Shown here: piece after piece, positions 25,901-39,162 of the stretch
How the letters are laid out: every line of letters begins with the position of its first letter
Position numbering within the stretch: position 1 is the first letter of the stretch
Assembly (NCBI GenBank): GCA_004123355.1
Contig: SCHM01000001.1
Span: forward strand, 1,604,001 to 1,668,000
DNA: 64,000 nt
Direction: 5' to 3'
Origin: Amphirosellinia nigrospora
Lineage: Eukaryota; Ascomycota; Sordariomycetes; Xylariales; Xylariaceae
Notes under the pieces: generated by a model
Told to the model about the DNA's origin: nothing
The model's database searches: none
The model's input: only the letters and a program-made list of their open reading frames with translations
Program-made: the position numbers and the translations under genes

Positions 25901-26654
25901 AATCTGGTCGCCGGCCGACATGGCTACTGCAACGACAGGGAGCCCATGTAGGTCTTCTGCAAGTATACTCCCTGTCCAGCTTCCTCCAGGTCGAGAGGCC
26001 TTGGGGGCTTTTCTGCAGAGGATAGGAGAGCGGAAGAGTGGTGTTGAACAAGGCAATGGTCTTGTGAGTGAGGGAGAGAGGGATTCAGACTCGTGGCCGT
26101 TTCGTTGCATAAATTCGCCGCCATCCCTTGACCTGACGGACGATGAAAAACACGATAGCATCAATCATCGTCATTCGGTACCAGCCTCCTACTTCTTTCA
26201 TTTCTCGCCGCTTGTGATTGGTGCCGTCTGCACGTCCTTCAGCGCGCTCCATTCTGGTCTCAATCTCGGCTGGGGACGCCTGCATCTCGCAGAGCAGACA
26301 CACACTACTGTACACATCAGTTTATTTATATATAGTACTACTCTAAGCGCCCACCGGCTACTCTCAACGGCCGGCCTGCGACGCAATCGAGGGATACAGC
26401 TGCCGCCCAGTCAAACCCCTTGTCCGCTCCACCGACCAATTGCGCTACGGCTGAACTGAGATTTCAATATAATACTTATACACCCGTTCTGCAGCTTGTT
26501 CATCCTGTTCGTTTTCTCACAAGCACCTCTAGATTTCCATCCACCTCAGATACAAGTCGTGGCAAGGTGCTCCTATTCCCAGGAAAGAAGACGAAAGAAG
26601 GGAAATTTAAATAACAAAATAAAGCCATAAAAAACAAACAAACAAACAGAAAAC
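22994..26654. other. Gene-poor region right of the LTR element
   Basis: 3.6 kb of normal composition with no gene I can support. Open frames at 24145-24444, 24613-24996, 25455-25895 and 25920-26459 lack recognisable domains. The last 300 bp probably include the promoter of the DUF3455 gene, with a TATA-like stretch near 26320-26333. Confidence 0.5.
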
Positions 26655-27452
26655 ATGCAACTCCAAAGTGCATTCGTCTTCCTATCGGCTCTGGCCGTCA
26701 CCACCGCCGCCACACCCTTACGTCGGCGTTGTGATGGCTCGGGAGATCCTCCGGCTCCTTCGAACGGCGTCACTTACGTCTTGCCAAGCACCGGTGGTAC
26801 GTCTCCCCAAGACTTACTCTCACCACACAGCTCAGTTCTAACGCACAGAACAGGTCCCACACCCTTACCGTCGCCTGACGCGCCGCTGAAGCACATCGCC
26901 GTCGGCCACGGCGTGCAGAACTACACCTGTTCCACAGCCGGTGCCGCGGGCGTGAGCGTCGGCGCCCTCGCAGTTCTACACGACATAACAAACCTGTACC
27001 CGGGCTCCGGGGCCAGCGCCATCTCAACCGCGACGTGGAACGTCCTCACGAGCACGGTGCTGCGCACCACCTCGCAACCCATCAACACCAACGACGCCGC
27101 ATCCTCGCCCTTCCCGGCGGCGGCGGACCTCACCGTGAGCGGCGTCTCCGCCCCACTGCCGTTCCTGGGGCACCACTACTTCGACGTCAACGGCGTGCCG
27201 ACCTTCTCGCTGCACGACGACGCCGAGCTGCTCAAGGCCCAGAAGCTCCTCAACATCCCGGCGCCCGCCGACGCCGACAAGGGTCTCGCCGGCGAGGGCG
27301 CCGTCGACTGGCTCTACCTCGGCGACAAGGGCGGCAGCGTCGGCCTGACCAAGGTCTACCGCGTGCTCACCTCGGGCGGCGCCCCGGCTGTGTGCGGCGC
27401 CGTCGGCGAGACGCAGAGCGTGCCGTACACGGCCATGTACTGGCTCTACTAA
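26655..27452 (+). CDS. Secreted DUF3455-family protein
   Basis: The N-terminus MQLQSAFVFLSALAVTTAA is a clear signal peptide. The family core is visible as LPSPDAPLKHIAVGHGVQNYTC, followed by AVLHDITNLYP, FLGHHYFDVNGVPTF, and AVDWLYLGDKGG near the end. DUF3455 proteins are secreted fungal and bacterial proteins of unknown activity, sometimes labelled malate-dehydrogenase-like without support. A 57-nt segment at 26797-26853 has a GTACGT donor and an AG acceptor. It is probably an intron because its removal joins LPSTG to PTPLPSPD, giving about 246 residues. It is in frame and stop-free, so the unspliced product would also be readable. The coding part is GC-rich compared with its flanks. The 5' leader is A-rich with an AAAC run. 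Confidence 0.83.
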   Translation: MQLQSAFVFLSALAVTTAATPLRRRCDGSGDPPAPSNGVTYVLPSTGGTSPQDLLSPHSSVLTHRTGPTPLPSPDAPLKHIAVGHGVQNYTCSTAGAAGVSVGALAVLHDITNLYPGSGASAISTATWNVLTSTVLRTTSQPINTNDAASSPFPAAADLTVSGVSAPLPFLGHHYFDVNGVPTFSLHDDAELLKAQKLLNIPAPADADKGLAGEGAVDWLYLGDKGGSVGLTKVYRVLTSGGAPAVCGAVGETQSVPYTAMYWLY

Positions 27453-27831
27453 GCAGTAGTAGGAACAGCGACTTGGTGCTGCAAAACAAGAAGAAAAAAG
27501 GGCATGGGAAAGGGGGAAAACGGCTTCTGACGATTCATTGACTCATTCGGCATTTGAAGGCGTTTTGGACACTTAAGAGGATTATTACCATGGTCTATCT
27601 ATCTCATTTGGGGCGGGTCTTTTCATCGTTCTTCACCATCACTCACATAAACCCACACACTCGCGAGAATAAAAAAAGAATCACAACGATGAATCAAGGC
27701 CCGCCAACTACATATTATATACCCTTCACTTCTACACGATCATTTTTTCCGTCACGCATGGCTATGCGATAGATTGGGTTGGGCCGGGTCGGTCTGCTAT
27801 TTCATCCTGGGGGGAAATGGGTCTTTTTTTA

Positions 27832-27884
27832 CGCAGGTAGGTAGGCAAAGGTCTTGGGTTTTAATCACTCCCTACCTACCTACG
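27832..27884. repeat. Imperfect inverted repeat with TAGGTAGG arms
   Basis: Arms at 27832-27845 and 27871-27884 are complementary at 13 of 14 positions around a 25-nt spacer. The arms are made of the TAGGTAGG/CCTACCTA word that recurs in other intergenic parts of the window. It lies about 380 bp downstream of the DUF3455 stop. Confidence 0.5.
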
Positions 27885-29352
27885 CAGCCGGTCGGATATA
27901 CCCCTTATACCTTAGACCTCGTCTTCGTCGATGAGGCTGTACATAGGGAAATAAATGAACCAGTTCAAGATACTCTGCGCGACTTGTCGATTGATACCTG
28001 CTGAGCCATTCATTGTGTTAAAGTTCATGTGCAGTTGAAGATAGCTCTCATCATAGTTGGCGCTTAGTGAGTGTGTGCCATGCACGTATAACCCTGAAAA
28101 TCCTACTCGCGACGGCCAGCTGAGCAGAGAAGCTTCCCAATACCTAGACACAGCTTAGACATGGAAATACTACAACACTGCCACCTTATGAATTTCACGT
28201 CTTGGCGTCGTGGTACGTGTTTATGTATGTACAGTTTAAGGACTTCGTACACTACCACCCGAACGTACGCGACGACGTCGAATTTCTGTGCCGGTCGGCG
28301 GCTGTATCGCATAATTAACGAGATTGCTTTGTAAAGCATAATCTCATCAATCGCGGTACCGACATTCCCGACCGTTTGAGTGTCAGGTAATGAGTGAGCG
28401 AGTGAGTGAGTGTGTGAGCGCTTGGCTTAGATTGGCCCTGCACGCGCGCGCTTTGCAGTCGATGTTTGAAGTATGGCATGGCATTTCGTACCTGATGTCG
28501 GGTATTCCGGGAATATTTAGTCACGTGGGTAGTTATCAAGTCTCGTCTCCGTATCTCTGAGAAGATAAAGTGAATATTTGATCGTATCGGATGAGGTTTT
28601 GAAACCAGACATACTCTATAACACAACACGACGCGCGTCGATTTCCTCTATCAGGCTAGGAAGCCTGTCGTCGGCTATACCAGATAACTTGTATTCGGTG
28701 TGTGCTAGATATTTAAAGACGACATCTAAAACAAATCCCGCTTCATGTCAGGAAATTTGGTTTAAGTTTCGGTGTTTCCCATGCGCGGCTCTTTGAGACC
28801 CCTGGAGCGCAAGGCAAACAGGCAGTGAGTTCCAATTGGCAAGAGGCGCGATGCGTGTTGAGATATACAAGTGTATATTTACTTACTTACTTCTGATCAA
28901 CTAAGCATATATGGACATCGACACCTGACTTATAATAGCGATGGGTACGTCGATGCCCATACAATCTTAATAACAAGAGGGCAAAGCAAGCTTGGATAGA
29001 TGAGTCTACAGTACACAATGTGGCCGGTACGTAGGTATCCTATCCATGAAACTTATAGTACAGACCCTATAAAACTAACAAGAGTACACCGATTAACCAA
29101 CTCAACTTTGTTAAGATACCAAGTCTCTTATCTCAGTGCCATCCCGAGCTAAATTCATTCTATGCAGGTATGCACACCTCAAAGCAAGTAAGGTTGCATA
29201 TGAATGAAAGCTAAATCATCATCAGGATCAGGAGATAGACCTATAATTCATTAAAGAAGTGGGAAGGCAACTGTATTCTGGTATAATGGAACTCATTATC
29301 TAATCATATTCTTTTTTTCGTTAACGAGACAGAGGAGACAGAAATGCTCTTT

Positions 29353-29365
29353 CCCCCCCCCCCCC
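29353..29365 (+). repeat. C13 homopolymer
   Basis: Thirteen consecutive C bases in intergenic DNA. Length in the assembly may be unreliable. Confidence 0.9.
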
Positions 29366-29650
29366 TTCCTCATGGTTGCATGGCACTCATTTTCCATACT
29401 CACTTTTTTGGATCCGACCTATCCAGTTCGAGATTGGTCACATGAACCTTCTAAACCAACCAGTCGTAGGCATGCCTTAGAGCCAATTTGGGTAATTGTA
29501 ACCATATGGGTATACCCACACTTGTCCTCCCTGAGATGCTCCGATTTCATTATTATGAGGAACCGTCCACCACGTCGAAAACCTCCCCGGATCAGGCCGG
29601 CCGCCTCTCGCCCACATCTCTTGCGCATGGGCGTTAGCCAACTGTTGGTT

Positions 29651-31202
<1,552 letters not shown>

Positions 31203-33204
31203 TGTGGAGAAACTGTGGTCGGGTTGATTTATGGTTGTTTAGTTGGTCGCGTGTTGTGGGCTATAGGAGTAGATCTGGGATTGTGAAGTGCGAGTTGCGC
31301 GTTGCGACCCGAGGTTCGAGATCTGACTCGATGCAGTGCTGGGCGGAGAGGGTGACAAGCAGACAATGAAAAGCTCCGAAAAGCCAAGAACAACGCGCTC
31401 GAAGAGCAGCGGCCAGTCCCGTTCAAAGAATTTCACTAGTTCCGATCGTGATAAAGACGGACAGTAACGAAGTACCAAGGTCGAGGAAGCAAAGAATAAA
31501 CAACGGGAGAGCAGCGACAGGAGCAGCAACCGAAGCAGCGCGGCGTCAAGACTATATCTATCAGCTAATAAGCGAGCAAGATTGTATCTAATCCCAGACA
31601 AGCAGGCTGTAAAAATGGAACTGCTAAGATATGCAGTGGTGATGGGTCGATGCGACGCTGGGCTGTCATATGTATGTATATATATGTATGCAATCAGTCG
31701 GACCTGGGTAGAACCGTGGGAACTACGTCGCTTCGGGAGCGGGCTTGGACGACTTGGCCTTCTTTCTCTTATTTATATTATAAGAGTTGCATGGGTACGG
31801 TGGTATACGCGGCAGACAGATAAACAGATAATTAGGGAGTAGAGGAGAGGGAAGAGAGAGGTGGAAGATCAAAAGTCACAGGTTGGGCAGGAAGTAAGCA
31901 AGCAGAAGCAAGCCGGGAGAGAGTGTGCTACAGTCCCCAGGCCAGCCAGGGTCTACGATGACGGCGCAAAGGAGGGGAGATGTGGTTGGAAGTGCTAACG
32001 TTGGGGGTTCTCCTACCTGCTAGTAGAGGATGCCAGGGCGAGTTTAGTGCATCAAACCGTCGAGGGGACCCCGCAGCGAGTGCTGGTCTGTGCTGGGCAG
32101 TGGGCGCTCCGCCCTCGATTGGCAGGATCGCGAGGCTTGGCCCACTGTTCTGGTTACCCCCTGCACAGCCCTGGCCCCACCCACGAGCCCTATAGCCGCT
32201 GGCTGCGAGCCACGGACGACGTGATTGGGTCCATGAATAGGGTAACCGCCAATTTCCCCGGCTGTCATTTCCGGCCCCCATGACAAACGAACGACTGCCA
32301 TCATATGGAAGCGTCATCGTGCCGTGCTGTGCTGACGCACCTGCGAACAGTACCTAGTACTACTGGGCGGACTACGATAATTCATAGTTGCTGCTTGGAT
32401 GTTTTACGGCCGACTTAGTAGATGGCAACTGGGAAGATGATCAACAGGTAGCAATGAGGAGACTTACTAATTTTAGTTAATCACAAGATTTGGCGTAGAG
32501 TCTATTCTCCATACGGCATATATATTGCCGGTTACTATTAGCACTAGTAGCGACCCAGCGGGACGGGATTGGCCGACGAAAGGGCCGCGCCAACGTTAAA
32601 AGGGGCTGCGCTGAGGCTGGCGTGGATATACCTATACTGTGCTATGGCGTGGTGGTTTGCATTCCCCAAAAAAGAACATGGCTATGTCGCTATAATTGTT
32701 TTATTTAGTGTATGATTAACATAGCCTCTTGCTCTCATATAGCCATCGAGGAATAAACTGACTACTCAAACAATGCTATTTTACAGATATCATCGTTCGA
32801 TGGATCGGGAAATCGGTCGTCAAATATTACACGGTGAGTGTCATGCATGACGAGAGGGAAGCTGTGCACCACAGCCCCGGATTCCGGAACCCTGGCAATG
32901 ATCCTGGGGTTGGGTCATACTCATCATATCATTCATGAGACAACCCAATACATCATACGCTGATAGCGATCTCAGGCGCGATCTAATTTGTTTACTAATT
33001 CGGTTTACACCAGTAAACTGTACCACCAGAGATGTAGCAGTCGATGGCTTGTATTGGAACAGACAACGCTTGATATTTGTCTTGTTGCCTCGGGTTCTCA
33101 GGGAAGCAGGGCATTATCAAACCATTCTAGAGCGAGTCTCTAGAATGGTTGTGCCTACGAGCGAGGTGCCGTTGATGATCTACTGTTTTGACGTTCCGTC
33201 TCAT
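31203..33204. other. MAPK upstream region and phosphatase 3' flank
   Basis: 2 kb between two minus-strand genes. It should contain the MAPK promoter and 5' UTR on the left and the phosphatase 3' UTR on the right, which includes the perfect hairpin at 33120-33150. A GC-rich patch at 31.9-32.3 kb gives several open frames in all phases, none with a recognisable domain. Confidence 0.5.
33120..33150. repeat. Perfect 13-bp inverted repeat, 5-nt loop
   Basis: Arms 33120-33132 and 33138-33150 are exactly complementary, with loop CGAGT. The element sits 55-85 bp downstream of the phosphatase stop codon on the minus strand, so it probably lies in that gene's 3' UTR. It could form an RNA hairpin or be a protein site; function unknown. 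Confidence 0.75.
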
Positions 33205-33885
33205 TCACCTATTCGCAGACGGGTGTGAGACGTCAGGGAAGGTAGTGGCCAGGAAGTTCTCCGAGAACCTCTTGCACTGTTCGTAGGCCTTTTCGAACGA
33301 GTCGCCGCCAGTATAGTACGGGTCCTGCACCGTCTCCTTGCGACCGGTGCCGGAGAACTCGCCGAACAACATGACCTGCGCCTTCTCTTCGGCCTTCTTC
33401 CTGCTGCGCCATCGTTGAATATCGCTATGGTTGCTGAGGTCCATGGCGAAGATGTAGTCGAATTCCCTGAAATCGCTGTCGCGAAGCTGCCGGGGAAGAT
33501 CAGTCCTGCTGTCTCTCAGCCTTATTATTCAATGAGGCCGCTGACTAACCCGACGAGCTTCGTGTTTGTAGTTTGTGATACCGTGGTTCCTAAGCGTCGA
33601 CAAGGTTCGCGAGTCCGGTTCGTCGCCGGTGTGATAGCCACCTAGAGGTATACGAGAGCAAGTTAGTCGCATACATTGGCATACTCTAATAAGGGGGCAA
33701 GATCAGCATTCCATACCTGTGCCGCAGGAATCTACGGTGCCGACAAGGTCGTAATATGGAGAGGAAGGGTCCTTCACCAGGGATCGGAAAACGCCCTCCG
33801 CCATGGTAGACCGACAAATGTTGCCGAGGCAGACAAAAAGGACGGATACCTTCTCGCCGCTTGGGGCACTTGCTTTGCTCGACAT
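33205..33885 (-). CDS. Low-molecular-weight protein tyrosine phosphatase
   Basis: Three exons (33885-33717, 33641-33550, 33486-33205) join exactly in phase to give 180 residues, close to the family norm of about 160. The catalytic P-loop V-C-L-G-N-I-C-R-S is at residues 18-26, with the nucleophile cysteine and the arginine of Cx5RS intact. The general-acid aspartate lies in VQDPYYTGGD near the C-terminus. FDYIFAMDLSNHSDI is also typical. The enzyme removes phosphate from tyrosine in cytosolic proteins and from small aryl phosphates; it is the homologue of yeast Ltp1 and fission-yeast Stp1. The ATG at 33885 was chosen because it gives a normal short N-terminus before the P-loop. No frame break is present, in contrast to many neighbours. 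Confidence 0.93.
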
Positions 33886-35870
33886 GTTCGATCTCGTAGG
33901 TCTGAGTCTAGCGCAGGCCGACAAAATGAAGCGGATGACGATGTTTCGCCGGCAACTAAGTTGTCCCATTGACCAACAAGTGCCCCACGCTGGCGCAACT
34001 TAGGTGACGTGGGGCTCTCCTCGTTAGACCAAAGGCTTCAGTAATGACATAAATACCTAACTAAGGCGATGGCCCGATGTCCCGCCGCCTTCAATGATAC
34101 CTCCTATCGGCAAAACATGCCATACACACACGTAAAATCCAGAGCAGGCATTTCATGAATGTTAAGATCAAGTACATTTGCACTCATCCATATGAAGGGT
34201 ATAAGATAGCGACGACTTACTCGGTACCCAAATACTCAAACTACCTACATATACTAGCCGAAGCACTCACCATGATGACCTGTCGAGCCTCGCCCACACC
34301 ACTCTCTCATACAAAACTATCAATATGGCGAGTGAACTAATGAGTTTGGTAACGTTTCCAAGTCCAGCAGCCTCTAGATCAATCCACATACAACCTCCTG
34401 AGTTGATGGACTTTGGGGTTAATATTTTAGAAGACCTCGACGAACCCCATCGCTACATGTGTCCTCTGCTACTCGTGGCTGTTAACCATTCAATGGCTAC
34501 TATCATCAACAAAGAAATTATATCGCTTCGCTACTCCCACCACCTTGAATTTTAATATTAAAAAGTATACAAGGGTCTCCTTATTCTCCGTCCTCTGCCC
34601 TATGCCCGGCTTGGACCGATATCCTTGGCCTTCTCTCCAGAGGAGCTACACACGCGTCCTGAACTCTACCCAAACCTAAAGTCGTCCAATCATAGAGCCC
34701 GCCTGGCTCATTTCTCTACCTGATGAGTACCATCTATATATAAAATTTCAATAGTAACAAATATTGGCCTTATTGGGTAATTTAATGGTATACAAAGACG
34801 TCATCCGTTATCTGCTTTCTGACGCGGTATCATTAAGCCTCGGGGTTCGAGTCCCCGAAGGCTATTATTCTTTTGCATTTGTCTTTTGATTTTTCTATTT
34901 TCTTTCGGTAAATTAAATTACCACCCCCGTCCTATGTTCTTTGTCTTCTCCTCGCCGATACAAAGTTGTGTTATATCTATTAGTGTCAAATTCAGCTTCG
35001 CTGTTGAAATGGTTAATACCAAGCAAGCCCAGCCCAATCTTTCCAACTACTCCTTCTCGCCCCTCTCTAAGAGGAAGAAATCCTAAATAGATCCTTCATC
35101 CTTATCATTTTTTGAAGGCCAAACAGCATATCCACCCCTCCTTGTCTCCTTTTTGGGACAAAACTGAGGTGCTTCTGTCAGTGTTTGTTGAGAAGGAAAT
35201 ATGACAGGTCGTCGTCAAGCCTTTTCCCAGTTAACGTAGGGCGAAACACAATTTCTCTTGCAAGGTTTAGTGCACTAGGCTATCAATGACCGACTCCAGA
35301 TGCTATATAATAGAGTGCTACAAGAAGATGCTCTTGTAAACTGTGTTGTGCACGGTAACATTCCAGACGAGGGCGGTTCAGCCTATCATCGGAAGGGCTG
35401 GCGGTAATAGACTAATTTAAACGCCCGTTCCACTCAGGGCGCGATCGGAGGATCTACAAACCATTCCAGCAGCTTGGTGCGCTTAATGACTTGGGACTAA
35501 TTGGTTCCGGCCACGCTCAAACGGAAAACGTGGACAAATATTCACTACCACGCACGTCCAACATTTCTTTGCTACTGTTTCGGGGTGTAGCCAAGGAGTG
35601 ATTTCGCTGTGTTCGTCTACTGGCCATCAACCAACCAACATTGAGAATGCCATATACATTATCTTCCATTACTTATCGTAAAAGCGATGGATGGGTTGAC
35701 TGGTATATAACTGTAGATGCTACGGCTCCCATACATATCTGTCATTGGCGCTATTGTATACATCTTGGTATGATATTTTCTTTCTTGACTATTTCAATCC
35801 TCGAGGTTTGGTTTCAGTTCAGCCATTTCGCGAAGTTTCGTTTTTTTTTCGTTAGACAATATCTGCTACC
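33886..35870. other. Intergenic region with a tRNA-like remnant
   Basis: About 2 kb without a supported protein gene. It holds the phosphatase promoter side, a tRNA-like sequence near 34766-34865, and the promoter of the aspartic protease gene (TATATAA near 35703). Confidence 0.5.
34766..34865 (+). tRNA. tRNA-like sequence, probably degenerate or intron-containing
   Basis: A perfect T-arm is visible: CGGGG, loop TTCGAGT, CCCCG. The following AAGGCTA can pair over 7 bp (one G-U) with TGGCCTT about 100 nt earlier. A D-loop-like TTTAATGGTA is in place. I could not build a convincing anticodon arm, and the length exceeds a normal tRNA, so identity is not assigned. It may be a tRNA pseudogene, an intron-bearing gene, or a SINE-like remnant. 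Confidence 0.35.
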
Positions 35871-37144
35871 ATGGTCCCTCAACCAAGCGCTGGCGCTTTG
35901 ATAGCGGCTCTAGGGCTCAGGTCAGCCTCACCAGTTCAGCCCATCCTTAAAACCTTCTCTGTTTCTCAAGTGGCCAACCCCAACTTCAAACCTTATGGCC
36001 CTGTACAGCTAGCTAGAGCGCTAGTCAAATATGGCGCTCCTCTATCAGACAACCTCGCCCGTATTGTGGCTGATCGAGACGCCGATCATCTCGTCATCCG
36101 AGACAGTGGCAGTTCTAAAGCTGTGCCCCTGTCTTGGGATCACGCATACATCAGTCCCGTTCAGATTGGCACCCCGCCTCAATTACTCAACCTAGCCATT
36201 GATTCCGGTTCTTCCGATCTATGGGTCTTCAGCACCGAGACACCCCAAGAGTTGCTCGGCCAGGAACGATACAACGTGACCAAGAGCGAGACTGCTAAAC
36301 TGGTAGACGGGGCAACTTGGATGATCACCTATGGCGACAAAAGCTCTAGTAGCGGTATCGTGTACCATGACACGGTGACCCTTGGGGTGTTACTGTCATG
36401 GACCAGGGCGTCGAGGTTGCTACCAATGTGTCCAAGCAGTTCACGCTGGATGGCAGCACCGACGGCCTCCTTGGCCTTGCGTTCAGCAAGGTCAACACGG
36501 TGAAACCAAGGCGGGAGAATACCTGGTTTGATAATGCAATGAAGACGCTGGACATGCCTGTGTGGACTGCAGATTTACAATACAAAAGCCGTACGTCTGT
36601 TCTACATCTAAATATTACCTGATCAGTAGCTAACACATAAACCAGCCGGCACTTACGACTTCGGCTTCATCAATGAAACGAAGTATCAGGGAACATATCA
36701 TATGTCGGCGTCGACTCTGGCAGCGGCCTATGGACCATTAAAACGTCAGGTTACAGAATAGGCAACGGGACGTTCAACAACGTTTCATTCAAGGCCATTG
36801 CGGATACGGGCACGTCTCTCGCACTCTTACCCGAAAGCATAGTCAAGGAATACTACAGCACTGTAGCAGACGCCATTTATGATGAGCAATCAGACGGCTA
36901 CATATTCCCTTGCACTACTCGGCTGACAACGTTCACGCTCGGCGTCGGAGAGGCCAGGATCACCATTCCTTCCGAATACATCAACTACTCCGCCGATAAC
37001 AAGAATCGTACTTGTTTTGGCGGGATCCAGTCTGATGACAAGATCGGATTTTCTATCTTGGGCGATGTGTTTCTCAAGTCCGCTTTTGTGGTCTTTGACG
37101 GCACACCTGATAAACCCGGTTGGGCTTGGCTAAGAAGAAGCTAA
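35871..37144 (+). CDS. Pepsin-type (A1) aspartic protease
   Basis: Two exons (35871-36590, 36646-37144) encode about 406 residues, normal for penicillopepsin/aspergillopepsin-like enzymes. The first catalytic motif is DSGSSDLWVF from residue 111 and the second is IADTGTSLALLPE in exon 2, giving the two aspartates. The flap tyrosine is in ITYGDKSSSSG. Residues 1-90 look like an N-terminal leader plus propeptide; the signal sequence is weak but includes ALIAALGL. The end KPGWAWLRRS resembles family C-termini. These proteases are usually secreted and work at acid pH. The ATG has a good context (ACCATGG). Two single-base slips, one at a G run near 36.38 kb and one near 36.69 kb, interrupt the frame; with them accounted for, the length is 407 codons. 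Confidence 0.87.
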
Positions 37145-38113
37145 CGTTCGAACAAAACGACAATTAACATATAGATAGGACCTTCCTTGCTGGGCAGCTT
37201 GGTAGACATCTTGATTTTATATAATATGTAGGGCTTTTGTGTTTTAGTTATTGCGTTGTCTCCTTTTGTCCTTTTTGTCGTCTTACAAGGATTATACCCA
37301 GTAGATCATAGAAATCTACTTAATCTAGAATTGTTCTCTTCAGTGCGCAATATCCGTCTAGATGGGAGTGTTCAAGTGAGTGTATTATGTTAAGGTCTGT
37401 CCCTAGTTTTTTAATTTAATACTTCAAACAGTTGGCAATCAAGATGCCCATCGAACTTCCACACCGGAATATCCGATAGAGACTTGGTTTTGCACAAAGC
37501 TATATGCTGTGAGTTTCTCTGCCTTACGATAGCCCTCATATTCGCATGCCTCAATTTTCCACATGTCTCAGCTCATAAAAGGGTTGATCATTGGCCACTT
37601 AGAACTCTGGGTGGCTATTGGCTATGTGGCTGATCTGTATGACATTACTACTGCAGGAGAAAACTCGCGGCCCACTTACATATAATACACTATAAATCAT
37701 TGTTCTTGACTGTGAAGTTCACTGGGCAGTTAATAATATGATGCGATAAATGTATTCGATTCTCTAATCAAGAGTTATTTAGCTCTAAGAAAACAGATTT
37801 ACTGCTTCAACTACGTCGTAAGACATACCTTCGTTTTGTAGTAGCAAAAAACAGGAATCGAAGAAATTCGTGTCACACAGCTCTATGACGTGCCCCAGGT
37901 TACGAAACAAATAAAATTTTTGCAAGGGATCAGCCCCTCTGCTAAACCTCCACCACCTCCAAAATACCTTCCTCCATCAACAAATACACGTCGCGTTCCT
38001 ATGCCCTTTTGACGAATGATTCTCGACTCAGCCCCAGTCAGCTTTCAATTATTCATATCCTATACTTTTGCACACGGTCTCGTTTTCATACGCGTTCTTT
38101 GATCTAGATCAAG
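37145..38113. other. Intergenic region
   Basis: Just under 1 kb, AT-rich, between two plus-strand genes. Presumably the protease 3' UTR and the 2EXR promoter. No gene seen. Confidence 0.5.
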
Positions 38114-39162
38114 ATGCCTTGTCAAACCAGGAGCCAAGCCAGGAGCCAAACTAGAACTCAACCCAGAAGCCAACCCAAGAGGAAAGCTGGAAGTCGAACT
38201 AGAAGGCAAACTAAGACGCAGATTAGACGCCGAATCAAGAGCCAGACCAAAAGCCAGACCAGAAGCACCCCTCCAAGAGAACCACTCACATTCAAAAGCC
38301 TCCCCCCTGAACTTCGTCTGATGATTTGGGAGGAATTCGTCCGCATACCTCGCATCATTCATATTGACTTAGAACGTCGCCATAATGAGGCAGACCGTGG
38401 ATTCTGCTGCCTATTTGAGTCCCAGTCGTACCCCTATGTGAAAAGCGAACAAGTCAGTACGATGAAGCCTCTGATAATAATTCCTGGTCAAAACTAAATC
38501 GCACACTCCGGGGGTTGCTATTTGTTCCTCCTGCAATCTCCCAAACTTCTAATTATTGTTTATCACGACTAATGCTAGATTCTTAAATAGCTCTGTCCCC
38601 TTCTGGGCGTTAATCGCGAAAGCAGATATGTTGCCCTGAAGCAGCCTTTAATACATATTGATATCCATGTTCCTATACATCGGCGCAGTATATTTCATAG
38701 AGATTACGCCCGTCGCCTATTCGCGATCCGAGACCATGACATCGCGTATTTCAAGGACACCGAGTCCCGGGAGTTCGCTGGCTTTTTTGTAGCTCGACTT
38801 TTCACCGGGATGGAAGATGTCCGTCACGTCATGATAGATATAGATGTTCAAAACATCGATTATCAAAATTTCGCCGCGCCTCCCCGCTGGGATCTCCTGT
38901 TTTCGGCAGGAGAGCGTCTAACTGAAAACCTCAATAACTGGTGCGACTGGAGAATGTTTATTGCTTGACCCGGGACTCGGCCGCTGAGAAACAAGGGCGC
39001 TTCGAGGTAGATGACCTTCGCGAACTCACCACAGAGCAGTTTCCGAGACACGAGGAGAATCTCAAAAGGTGGCTCGAAGAGTTTGATGCATTCCCCAAGC
39101 CAGTATGGGGCCCCAATTATCAAATGCTGAAGAAAGTTTGGAAGAATGTAAGTCTGGTGTGA
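38114..39162 (+). CDS. 2EXR-type (F-box-like) protein with basic repetitive N-terminus
   Basis: The core FKSLPPELRLMIWEE matches the fungal 2EXR motif, and the second half carries the usual LGVNRESRYVALKQ. The model is exon 1 at 38114-38452 (GTCAGT donor) and exon 2 at 38591-39162, with a CTAAT branch-point-like sequence about 20 nt before the acceptor. Residues 1-52 are a basic Gln/Arg/Ser/Thr-rich run made of near-repeats such as SQTRTQPRSQ, with no negative charge. 2EXR proteins are abundant in filamentous fungi and have no known function; resemblance to F-box helices suggests protein interaction. One single-base slip near 38.94 kb interrupts exon 2; with one base restored the protein is 303 residues. 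Confidence 0.75.

Larger units (their letters stand above)
27453..29650. other. Intergenic region between DUF3455 and MAPK genes
   Basis: 2.2 kb holding the 3' ends of two convergent genes. It contains an imperfect inverted repeat at 27832-27884 and a 13-C homopolymer at 29353-29365. No gene is supported. Confidence 0.5.

Noticed and set aside
25920-26459. 179-codon plus-strand frame
   Set aside because: Low-complexity translation with no recognisable motif, overlapping open frames on the other strand.
31928-32317. Overlapping GC-rich frames upstream of the MAPK gene
   Set aside because: All phases are open because of high GC; no family features. More likely promoter or leader sequence.
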